This document shows positions 49,157 through 59,930 of a stretch of DNA of 64,000 nucleotides, one piece after another. Made by a program: the position numbers and the translations under genes. The notes under the pieces are model-generated. The model did not search any database. It was not told where the DNA came from and worked only from the letters and a program-made list of their open reading frames with translations. Every line of letters starts with the position of its first letter. Within the stretch, counting starts at the first letter, position 1. This DNA is from Calvatia gigantea (taxonomy: Eukaryota; Basidiomycota; Agaricomycetes; Agaricales; Lycoperdaceae): assembly GCA_025093985.1 (NCBI GenBank), contig JACAAK010000017.1:124001-188000 (forward strand). Direction: 5' to 3'.

Positions 49157-50764
49157 TTATATTTCTAACACGAAGAACTTATTAGTTAGCATAAGAATAC
49201 GCCCCGAGGCTTCATCACATGCCAACAAATCCAAGAATCCATGGCTTGGAAATTTTCGCACACGTGCATAAGATTCTACCGAATTTTGCTTCCCTCGTGG
49301 GTTGAAGGTGACAATGCCCATGGAATGGTCCTTTTGCAGTATAAACATGACCGAAAGTCCTGAGACCTGAACGTAATCCTGAACGACATCAAGAGGAATT
49401 CTCCTCACGCTTGGTGGCAAGCCAACTTCATGGGGTACTTGGAGTATACCAATGCTGCCTTGGCACGTCGTGACGATGTAGGCGCAGCGGTGGTCGGTAT
49501 ACAATTGAGACACCCACAATGTTGGACTTGGGTGCAATGGAAGGCGGAAAAGGGTTTCCAGAGTTAGGGATTGTGAATCGTTTGGCATATGGATGCTGAA
49601 AATCTCAACGTGGGCCTCCGAGTCTGTGATCGCTACCAATCGGTTGCCCGGCAGAGGAAATATCTGGACCGGGCATGTCGTCAGGTATTGATCATGGCTG
49701 CATGCGGGTATACTCACTGTCGCAGCCGTTGAATACTCCCACACAAATAGTCTTGGTCCAGGCTCCGAGTACCGAAAAATGTGGACCTTCCAAGTTTCGA
49801 CAGCACCTTTTTTGTACCAACCCCGTTCGACAACATAATCGCTCCCAAGTTGAAGTCGACTTTTCACGCAAGGACCGGGACACATCAGAGTAACCAGTGG
49901 TTTCACGACCCAGGTACTGTCGGCGGTTTGCCCTCGGAAGTCTAATTGATAGATACAAATGCGGCTGGAGTCTTGTATCCAAAATACGAATGAGACAAGG
50001 AAAACGGGTTGAAATTAAAGCTCACAGAGATATTCTGTATTGTTATGAAGTGCAATTCGAAGGGAAAGCCATGGTTTCGACGAGTCGACCCATATTGCAT
50101 AACCATTTAAAGGGTCCACATCATTATTATGGAAGTTGCGGTGGACCTCCTCAAAGAGCACCTGTGGCTCTGAATCAGGTTTGTCGAGGTCGATTACGTA
50201 GACATAGCCATATATGTTATCAAGAAACCACCTCCCTCCGGGAAGAAGCTGGAAACAACAGCGTGTATCGAACTTGACATTGATTTTCCGCGAGCGGAAT
50301 GTGGATGGATTTGGGTTACGCCATTTTTCTTGAATATTCAGCCGCCTTAGGACCTTTCGCTCGAGCTCCTCCACTGAGTAGTTTTCAGCCGGGCCTTCAA
50401 GGACTGGTGCACCGAATCTGAACAACAGCTCAGGAGAGTTGGAAATCCCGACGAGGTGTGTTCTTGTGATTGCGCGCATGTGTTTGCATGTCTGAGTAAA
50501 TGGTCGATCAAATTCGAGGCAAAATCTCGTGGAAAGAGATGGCCCCACCGATTTTATTGCAAGCAGACTTTTGCAATCCAGAAGACCAAGTATTTCATAT
50601 AGAATTTCATCCGGAAGCGTGAGCAAGGTCGGTCGTGAAGTAAGGTGTTTTGTCCATGAGGATAGTCCTAGAATTCGAGTGAGGACGTAGAAACACAAGC
50701 GGATCAAGGCTGAAGCCAGCATCATGAACGCGAAAGAGAGCGGAATGTACTTAAACGTAACCAA
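49157..50764 (-). CDS. F-box protein copy E (intact, extended N terminus)
   Basis: Exons 50764-50026, 49971-49718 and 49663-49157 join in frame, with 54-nt introns. The F-box is TLPDEILYEILGLLDCKSLL; the C-terminal part (VYVIDLDKP, SSRICIYQLDF, VEIFSIHMP) may fold as a beta-propeller, as inference. The ATG used by other copies (here at 50657) is out of frame through one extra base, so translation must begin at 50764 or another upstream ATG. This adds a hydrophobic stretch (SFAFMMLASALIRLCFYVL) that other intact copies lack. The second intron is a multiple of three with no stop, so an unspliced form would add 18 residues. Convergent with the intact nuclease-like gene. Confidence 0.72.
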
Positions 50765-53700
50765 ACATTGGTGTCATGTAATATATCCGCACAACAAACA
50801 ACTCACCACAATTCACGACACTTTCCACACCACCGGGACTCCTTCACGCAGAGCTACTGTTAGTCGCAGAATATTTACAACATGGTACTTTCAGTGGGGA
50901 AGAAATTCACCCATCACCGCTCCTCAGAGTCACGTGGTCACTAGCAATTGTTCATCGCCAAAAACATTTGTCATTTCTACCATCCCAAAGGATGCAGTTC
51001 CGACATTTGAGATTGAGTTGCTCGAAACGTCTACACTCCTATTTGTACCTCAGGCTCCACCAGGATTTATGTAATTCCAAGCCAAGATGAAACCGTGATA
51101 TGACAGATAGTCAGATACAGACATACGTCTTCCCTCATCCCGGAGGCTCTGGGAGAAGTGAGTTCAGTTCGCACCTAGGAGGCGGGTATATATGAGGTCC
51201 AGATACAGATGCAGAGGGATTCTTCTGGCAACGGAGCACATATTATTTTGTTTTCTTGACTGAGTTGTTGGCAACATAGTATCCATAATTGTTGTCCCTG
51301 CAACAGCTGCTATCGACATCACTTCCGTTCTAGACCAGGTGGGGGGTTGGCGACTATACTGCGGTGTGAACATGATACGCGAAGCATAATTGCGTCAAGG
51401 CTGTTCATTATGAATTCATTGTCCATTCGACATTCAACTGAATCATGAAGGGTATTTAGCTACCCTGCCGATAGTAATCAGTTCTCCCCTCTTTTGGGCT
51501 CAAAGGGCCTCACCCATTGGCCCATTTTCCTCGTAGATCTTTACGTTCTTTGGTGTTTTCGGATTATCGAACCACGGGAACTTGGTTTTTCAATTGATTG
51601 TAAGGTGGGTGGCGGTATGAATTGGAGCGGAAAACAAAAAAAGCACTCATAGGTAGATGACAACATTTTTTATGCTTCTCCCACAAACCAACATAAAACT
51701 TTATCTGTTTGTTATCCAGCGCAGCCCACGCTCCGCAATCTAAACACTAAATACTCATTGGTTTGATCTCTCCGACAAGTTCATCACTTTCTAGTATCTT
51801 CAGCCGTTCTGATTTGGACATGTTTGTATCGTCCTTGCGGAGTCGGTAGGAGCTAGGGTAAATCCTTTGAGGTTTGTGGTTCTCCATGTAGGACCGTCAC
51901 TGCTTTCGTGGCAGGACCACGAACATTTCCTTTTTGACGGCTTTCTGATTTTCCTTCAAAGCTGTGGTTTTGAGTACCCCAGTCCTTTCGAACACGAAGA
52001 AACGAAAATACAGGACATAGATGAGGGCGCAGAGGTTTCCCTGGAGGATACGTAATTCTGCAACCTCAGTGAACTCTATGGCAGCAGGGCAGATGCACGA
52101 AGTAACGGTAGAAGGGGGGGATGACTTACCCCCCTCCTCATATATGGTGGGTGTGGAAGATAGAAAGAATCCGGTTTCCCCGAGGGTCGCTCGGTCAGTT
52201 GGTCCCTGACCCGGTATGGCGCAGTCAGTTTGAACTTGAAACATCTCTCCACAAGGTAGCAAAAACTCCGGGATGTAAAATAAGAGAGGAAAAGCGGTGA
52301 AAATGGTGGAGGTTTCGACGAGCTGCGTTTTATGTCGTGCTTCCCTGAAGATGTGACGCGACATATTTTCGTAAGTGCGGTGTAGGCGACAACGGTACTT
52401 GCAGGCTTCACAGTGGATTGAGGTCCACAGAAAAGAACTGGGTTAGAAGAAACTAACTACAAGTACAGCTCAGTATGAACCTGAGGTCCACAAAAAGAAC
52501 TGGACCTCGAGAATACCGGAGACTACGTATAAGTGAGGAAACAGTAATGTACACTTATTTACGAGACAATACAAACAAGACCTTTTACGACAGAATCGGA
52601 ACTGAAACAACGGAATGGAACAAAAATGGAAACCCGAAAATTCTTCATGACATTAGCACATGACGCCGAGCCGCCGTTTTTCGACAAGATGGCGGTTAGT
52701 TCACTGAACGTCTGTGTGTCCAAGCGCAGGGGCCTTTGTGTGTTTTTGTTCACCGGTATATGCGCACACCGTATTACTGGTCGGTTACTCACTTAGGATG
52801 AGGCACTGCTTCTAATTGGGTGCTGGGAACAGGCAAAACGCTGGACTGGCTGTCGGCAGTTATTCTAATGGAACACTGTGCACTGTGGTCAACGCCGGAC
52901 CACAGATTAATGAATTGAAGCGTGGCCGAGGCCGTGCTGTTTACATGGCGGGGGGATTGGCAACAAGTATCCACGATTACCAACAATAGCTGGGATTGAT
53001 ACAAGAAGGTCTTCCGGGTTCTGACCCGCAGTTTCGCCCATGCCTGAGCTTATTCCCAGGATCGTCGGGGTTGGTGGGCTTTTTGCTCTTTAGTAGTTTG
53101 TAAATATGGACTGTTTAAAACAACGTACTGACCAACGCGCACTGTCACATGATCTCCTAGAAAGGACTTCACGTTTCGACAGAAGTCCCCAAAAATCTCT
53201 TCTTATCCATGAACTCCCATCATCCCCTTGCTTTCCCCTGTTATATTCTACTACGCACGTATATTTCAATCACGAGAGACTTTGAGTCTGTTCATTTTCT
53301 TGGTGTGACAAGTAAGCATTTCTCGTATTGTAGTGAAGCCCTGTAGTCGGGACTGCAGGCTTACATAGTTTCAGAACCTGAGGTGCCAAGATGAACGCAT
53401 CCTCCATGGTGAGTATCATGTTAGGATACTTACGTGATACCACGGAAAGTGGGTTTACATAAAAATAACTGGAGGGGTCGACCAAGAGGTCAGTTCAAGA
53501 TCGGTAGACCAGCCCATCTTGTCGGTGGTTCGATGCTCGATGCTTGCAAGACGTGCTGGGCGAAAGACGAAATATTTCAATTAAAGTGTGTGAAAGTCCA
53601 AAGCCAAGACGAAATATGACGACGTGACAAGATAGTTTATGTCAATTAAAATGTGGGGGACAAGAGCTATGTATTAATGCTGCTAGAACGTTTCCTCCAC

Positions 53701-53816
53701 GTCGACGAGTGAAAGCCATGTAAATTGAAGATAATCCTGAATGACGTCCAGAGGAATGCTCTTCAAGTTTGGAGGCAAACCAACTTTGGTCATTCCGGCC
53801 TCATTTGACTTTCCAG
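50765..53816. other. Array spacer between copies E and F
   Basis: Partner of 37822-40264, longer because of a solo-LTR-like insertion (52354-52686) and a segment of about 400 bp (around 53235-53630) deleted from the first block. It contains the same decayed frames and the short EB1 3' match near 53640-53710. No intact gene is seen. Confidence 0.55.
52354..52686. mobile_element. Solo LTR-like insertion with 5-bp target duplication
   Basis: A 333-bp segment begins TG and ends CA and is flanked by AGATG on both sides (52349-52353 and 52687-52691). The paralogous site near 43326-43340 has a single AGATG with no insert, which is a clean empty site. This is the pattern of a retrotransposon solo LTR. 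Inside are two related copies of a 'gaggtccaca..aagaactgg' motif (near 52421 and 52482). It encodes no protein. The insertion came after the block duplication. Confidence 0.75.
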
Positions 53817-53885
53817 ATGGTCGTTCCGGTTGACGTTCTCCTCAAGTTCTTCCAATCCCACAGTGACAGCAAGAACACTACATAA
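53817..53885 (+). pseudogene. Orphan last exon of the PD-(D/E)XK-like gene (second)
   Basis: Same as 40265-40333: after a ttccag acceptor the frame MVVPVDVLLKFF... stays open to a stop at 53883-53885, just before the 3' end of F-box copy F. The remaining exons are absent. Confidence 0.6.
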
Positions 53886-54124
53886 AGCTAGTGACTGCTT
53901 TTGTATAGATTTGGATGTAACAACGGCGCTGCAAACTGCGAACTCTCTCCTCTCTTTTTGTGCCCGCCTCCTAGGGCAAATGGTTCCACTACAAGCACAA
54001 TTTTGAATCAAACTGTAGTTAAATCAAGTGCGGTCCATAACTGTCTTAGCAGAGGATGTTGTTACAACAGGGGGCACGGTCTGACGGACAGATCACATTT
54101 TCACCGTTCAACGTTCACGATATG

Positions 54125-55637
54125 TTATATTTCTAACACGAAGATCATTTTATCATTTAGCATAAGGATGCGCCCAGAGGCCTCATCACACGACACCAAA
54201 TCCAAGTATCCCCGGCTTGAAAAATTTCGCACACTTGCACGAGACTCTATCGAATTTTGCTTCCCCCGTGGGTTGAAGGTGACAATGTCCATGGAATGGT
54301 CCTTTCGCAGTATAAACATGACCGAAAGCCCTGAGACCTGAACGTAATCCTGAACGACATCAAGAGGAATTCTCCTCACGCTTGGTGGCAGGCCAACTTC
54401 ATGGGGTACTTGGAGTATACCAATGCTGCCTTGGCACGTCGTGACGATGTAGGCGCAGCGGTGGTCGGTGTACAATTGAGACACCCACAACGTTGGACTC
54501 GGGTGCAATGGAAGGCGGAATAGGGTTTCCGGGGCCAAGGATTGCGAATCGGTTGGTATATGGATGTTGAAAATCTCAGCGTGTGGTTCCGAGTCCGTGA
54601 TCGCTACCAATCGGTTGCCCGGCAGAGGAATTATCTGGACCAGGCATGTCGTCAGGTATGGGTCGTGACTGCATGCGGGTATAGCCACTGTCGCAGCCGT
54701 TGAATACTCCCACACAAACAGTCTTGGTCCAGGCTCCGAGTACCGAAAAATGTGGACCTTCCAAATTTCGACGGCATCTTTTTTATACCAACACCGTTCG
54801 ACAACATAATCGCTCCCAAGTTGAAGTCGACTTTTCACGCACCTTTTCACGCAAGGACCGGGACACATCAGAGTAACAAGTGGTTTCACGACCCAGGTGC
54901 TGTCGGCGGTTTGCCCTCGGAAGTCTAATTGATAGATACATATGCGGCTGGAGTCTTGTATTCAAATTACGAATGAGGCGGGGAGGGCGGGTTGACAGGG
55001 GCTCACCGAGATGTTCTGTATTGTTATGAAGTGCAATTCGAAGGGAAAGCCATGGTTTCGACGAGTCAATCCATATTGCATGACCGTTCAAAGGGTCCAC
55101 ATAGTGACCATAGTAGGTGAGGTGGGCCTCCTCAAAGAGCACCTGTGGCTCCGAATCGGGTTTGTCCAGGTCGATCACGTAGACATGGCCATCAACATTA
55201 TCGAGAAACCATCTTCCTCCAGGAAGAAGCCGAAAACGACCGTTTGTATGGAATTCGACATTGATTTTCCGCGAGCGGAATGTGGATGGATCTGGGTTAC
55301 GCCATTTTTCTTGAATTTGTAGCCGCCTTAGAACCTTTCGCTCGAGCTCCTCCACCGAGTAATCCTCGGCGGGACCTTCGAGGACCGGTGCATCAAACCT
55401 GAACAACAGCTCAGGGGATTTGGAGATCCTTACGAGGTAAATTTCTTGTGATCGTGTGCATGTGTTTGCATGTCTGAGTAGACGGTTGACCAGATTCGAG
55501 GCAAAATTTCATGGGAAGAGGCAACCCACTGATTTAATTGCGAGCAGACTCCTGCAACTCAAAAAGCTAAGTATTTCATATAGAAGATCATCCGGAAGCG
55601 TGGGCAAGGTCGGTCGTGAAGTAGGTATTTTGTCCAT
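54125..55637 (-). pseudogene. F-box protein copy F, broken in exon 1
   Basis: The start MDKIPTSRPTLPTLPDDLL is followed by the same one-base loss after the SVG codons as in copies A and C. A further gain shifts the frame at the segment corresponding to TRTYLVG (near 55440). The rest of exon 1 (55406 onward) and exons 2-3 (54889-54125, 254 codons) are open, with a four-codon duplication (CVKRCVK) near 54845. Confidence 0.8.
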
Positions 55638-57585
55638 GAGGATAGTCCCAGGACACGAGTGAGGACGTAGAAACACAAGTGGACAAACGCTGAAGCGCTG
55701 AAGCCAACATCACGAATGCAAGGGAGTGCACTTGAATGTCACCAAACATTGGTGTCACGCATCCCCACACAGCAAACAAAACACCACAATTCATATTGAG
55801 ACCTGCAGAAACTTTCCACACCGCCGGGCTCCTTCACACAGGACTGCCAGTAGCCGTAAAATATTTCCAACATAGTACTTTCAGTGGCGAAGAAATTCAT
55901 CATCACTATTTGGTGTCACGTGTTCATTAGCGGTCCTTCAAGCGTTCAAATCATTCAAAAGAACGTGGTTCTGACAATCGAATTTTGGTTGCTTGAATCC
56001 CTACCTGTATATCAAACTCCACCTGGATTTATGGGATTCAAAGCCAATACAAAAACTTGACGTGACAGATAGTCAGATACGCAGGCATAGAAACGCAACA
56101 TGGAATGTTTCTGCCAACGTCTCCCCTCATCCCGGAGGCTATGTGAGGAGTGAGTTCAGTCCGCAGATCCAGATGCATATGTACTCCTCTGGCAACAGGG
56201 CATATCAGTATTGTGTTGCTTCTATGTTGGAAGCATAGTATCCATAATTGTTGTCCCGACAACGATTGGCTGTCGATATCATTCTATTTGAGACCAGGTT
56301 TGGGGTTAACGACTATACTGCCGTGTGAGTAGGGTGATACATTAAGCAGACCGTTCATTATTAATTCATTGTCCACCGGGCGTTCAACTAAATCATGAAG
56401 GGTATTTAGGTGTCCGGCTGGTGATCACTTCCCCCCGTCTCTTTGGCTTGAGGAGCTTCACTCATTGGCCCGTTTTCTCGTTGACTTTCCGGGCCAATTT
56501 ACACCGATGCCTACCCTACAGTTAATTGAAAGGACCAAATTCCCGCGATTCAACAATTCGAAAACATCAAAGAAAGTAAAAACAAAGAACGCACTCACAG
56601 GTAGATGATAACATTTTTTATACTTCTCCCACAAGCCGACATAAGGGCGGTGGAGGGGGGAGGCGATTCTTCCCCCTCCTCGTGTAAGGTAAGTGTGGAG
56701 GATAAAAAGAGTCGGTCTTTTCCGGCGGTCGTTCTGTTACCTGGCCCAGACCCAGTGTAGCGCAGTCAGTTTGAACATGAAACATCTCTCCACAAGGTAG
56801 CGAGAAATCTGGGGTGAAAAATAAGAGAGGAAAAGCGGCGGAGGCGCTTTTCAACAATCTGTTTTTGATGCCGTGCTTCCCTGAAGGTGGCAGTACGTGC
56901 GTTGAGCGTCTGTGTGTCCAAGCGCAGGCACATCTTATATTTTTGTTCACCGGTATATGCGCACACCATGCAAGGCGGTCCAGTTACTTACTAGAATACG
57001 ACACCCCTTTTGGCGGGATCCTGGGAATAGGGGAAAACGCTGGACTGGCTGGCTACAGTTATTCTAGCGGAACACTGTGGTTAACGCCGAACCTTAGATT
57101 AATGAATTGAAGCGTGGCCGAGGCCGTGCTGTTTCCCTGACAGGGGGATTGACTCCAACAAGTATCTATGATTACCGACAACAGTTGTGGGATTGATACG
57201 GGTGGGTCTCCGGGATTCTGACCTGCAGTTTCGTCCATACCTGAACCTTATTCCCGGGGTCGTCGGGTGTTTGTGAGCTTTTTTGCTCTTTAGCAGTTTC
57301 AGAACCTGAGGTGTCTAGATGAAAGCATCCCCCATGGTGAGTATCATGTTAGGATAAGTACTCACGTGACACCACGGCAAGTGGGTTTTACATAAAAATC
57401 AAGAGGTCAGTTTAAGGTTCTTTCGTCCTGTAGACTGGCCCATCTTGTCGGTGGGTGATGTTCGATGCTCAAAAGTACGTGCTCACGAACCCCACAGCGA
57501 AGAAAATGTGACGACGTGACAAGATACGCAATGTAATATATATCAGTTAAAACGCAGGACACGATTTATGTTTGCACTAGGACTG
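55638..57585. other. Array spacer between copies F and G
   Basis: Partner of 42076-43479 with extra sequence at its right end that also resembles 53041-53520. It contains the AETFHTAGLLH, FPHPGGYVRSEFS and minus-strand FHVQTDCATLG pieces in decayed form. No gene is recognised. Confidence 0.5.
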
Positions 57586-57825
57586 TTAGAATGCTTCCTC
57601 TTCGTCAACTGCCGCTCCGCCCTTGGGCACTTCGGACCCTCCTGGTGTGTGTTGGCTGAGAATGAATGAAAAACAATTTTTTTTTGGGGGGGGGGGGGGG
57701 GGTCGCCTCAGTCGAGTATAGAGTTTTCGGAGTCTCATGCAGTGTGTTATCGTCTTTACCCTCTGCCTCGAGCGCTCTCCAGCTGTGCCTGTGCCAAGAT
57801 TTCAATGTCGCGAAGCTATGATAGG
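57586..57825 (-). pseudogene. EB1/Mal3 two-exon remnant with T9-G17 tract
   Basis: Only the last two exons of the EB1 gene are present; the sequence then passes directly into the 3' flank of F-box copy G. Where the intron donor should be there is a run of nine T and seventeen G (57677-57702). It is not translatable. Confidence 0.8.
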
Positions 57826-58056
57826 TATTAAAAAGATTAGTACTGGGCTCCTTGTTAGCAGAGGAATGAGATTACCTTTGCGAACTCTCCCCTTCTCTTT
57901 TGTGCTTGTCTTCTAGGGCAATGTTTCCACTACCAGCACATTTTAAATAAAACTGTAGTCAAATCTAATGCGGCTTATATTTGTCTTAGCAGGGGATTTG
58001 TTACAGCAGAAAGCACAGTCTAACGGACAGATCACGTTCGTTCAACGTTCACAATG

Positions 58057-59557
58057 TTATATTTCTAACACAGAGAACCCTTTATTTAGCATAAGGATAC
58101 GCCCAGAGGCTTCATCACATGCCAACAAATCCAAGAACCCCCGGCTTGAAAAATTTCGCACACTTGCATGGGACTCTACCCAATTTTGCTTCCCCCGTGG
58201 GTTGAAGGTGATAAGGCTCATGGAATAATCCTTTTGCAGTATAAACATGACCGAAAGCCCTGAGACCTGAACATAATCCTGAACGACATCAAGAGGAATT
58301 CTCCTCACGCTTGGTGGCAAGCCAACTTCATGGGGTACTTGGAGTATACCAATGCTGCCTTGGCACGTCGTGACGATGTAGGCGCAGCGGTGGTCGGTGT
58401 ACAATTGAGACACCCACAACGTTGGACTCGGGTGCAGTGGAAGGCGGAAAAGGGTTTCCAGAGTTAAGGACTGTGAATCGGTTGGTATACGGATGTTGAA
58501 AATCTCAGCGTGTGCCCCCGAGTCTGTGATTGCGACTAATCGGTTGCCCGGCAGAGGAAATATCTAGATCAGGCATGTCGTCAGGTATTGATCGTGACTA
58601 CATGCGGGTATACTCACTGTCGCAGCCGTTGAATACTCCCACACAAACAGTCTTGGTCCAGGCTCCGAGTACCGAAAAATGTGGACCTTCCAAGTTTCGA
58701 CGGCATCTTTTTTGTACCAACACCGTTCGACAACATAGTCGCTTCCAAGTCGCAATCGACTTTTCACACAAGGACCGGGACACATCAGAGTAACCAGTGG
58801 TTTTGCGACCCAGGTGCTGTCGGCGGTTTGCCCTCGGAAGTCTAATTGATAGATACATATGCGGCTGGAGTCTTGTATTCAAATTACGAATGGGGCGGGG
58901 AGGGCGGGTTGAAATCAGGGACTCACCGAGACGCTCTGTATTGTTATGAAGTGCCATTCGAAGGGAAAGCCATGGTTTCGACGAGTCAATCCATATTGCA
59001 TGACCGTTTAAAGAGTCCACATAGTGACCATGGTAGGTGCGGTGGACCTCCTCAAAGAGCACCTGTGGCTCTGAATCGGGTTTATCCAGGTCGATCACGT
59101 AGACATAGCCATGGATATTATCAAGAAACCACCTTCCTCCGGGAAGAAGCTGGAAACAACCGCGTGTATCGAACTTGACATTGATTTTCCGCGAGCGGAA
59201 TGTGGATGGATTTGGCTTACGCCATTTTTCTTGAATATTCAGCCGCCTTAGGACCTTTCGCTCGAGCTCCTCTACTGAGTAGTTTTCAACCGGGCCTTCG
59301 AGGACTGGTGCACCGAATCTGAACAATAGCTCTGGAGAGTTGGAAATTCCGACGAGGTGTGTTCTTGTGATTGCGCGCATGTGTTGGCATGTCTGAGTGA
59401 ATGGTTGGTCAAATTCGAGGCAAGATCTCGTGGAAAGAGATGGCCCCACCGATTTTATTGCAAGCAGACTTTTGCAATCCAAAAGGTTAAGAATTTCATC
59501 TAGAAGTTCATCAGGAAGAGCGAGCAAGGTCGGTGTAAAGTTGGGTATTTTGCTCAT
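58057..59557 (-). CDS. F-box protein copy G (intact)
   Basis: Exons 59557-58927, 58871-58618 and 58563-58057 give exactly 463 aa, with introns of 55 and 54 nt. It starts MSKIPNFTPTLLALPDELL; the F-box continues DEILNLLDCKSLLAIKSVG. The C-terminal 350 residues have recurring strand-rich segments (FQLLPGGRWFLDN, YVYVIDLDKPD, VHIFRYSEPGPRLFVWEYS, AYIVTTCQGSIGILQVP, VSGLSVMFILQKD), so a beta-propeller-like substrate domain is possible, by inference. The probable role is a Skp1-cullin adaptor; the target is unknown. In this copy the last intron contains an in-frame TAG, so splicing is needed. It lies tail-first after the F-G spacer, its 5' end facing the EB1 3' end, which is probably the ancestral arrangement. 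Confidence 0.82.
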
Positions 59558-59930
59558 GAGGATGTCCTAGCCAAGGCTGATGTCAACGCCATTGAATTGA
59601 AAGGGAATGCGTTTGAACGTAACCAAATATTGGTGTCACGTAAATCGGCACAACACACCTCCAGTGTGTTCACTGTTGATGCCACAGTTCACATAAATAC
59701 CCGCTGAAACTTTTCGCGCTGGCGGACGCCTTCACATAGCGCTCATGGTAGCCATAGATTATTTTTTACTCAGAGGTTCTCGTGGACTTGCAGGAAGAAA
59801 AATCAAACATTTCAATTAAAGCGTGTGAAATTCCAGAGCCAAGACGAAAATGCGACAACGTGACAAGATACGGCAATGTAAATTATGTCAATTAAAGCGT
59901 GGGGGGGACAAGAATTATGTATTAGGGCCG
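59558..59930. other. F-box G promoter and EB1 3' flank
   Basis: No gene is seen. The part from about 59800 (caattaaagcgtgtgaaatt...) recurs beside the EB1 fragments near 32420-32540 and 45310-45420, showing that the duplicated segment extends past the EB1 stop. Confidence 0.55.

Noticed and set aside
30630..59557. Regularly spaced F-box repeats as a CRISPR-like or satellite array
   Set aside because: Units are kilobases long with introns and coding content; this is gene duplication.
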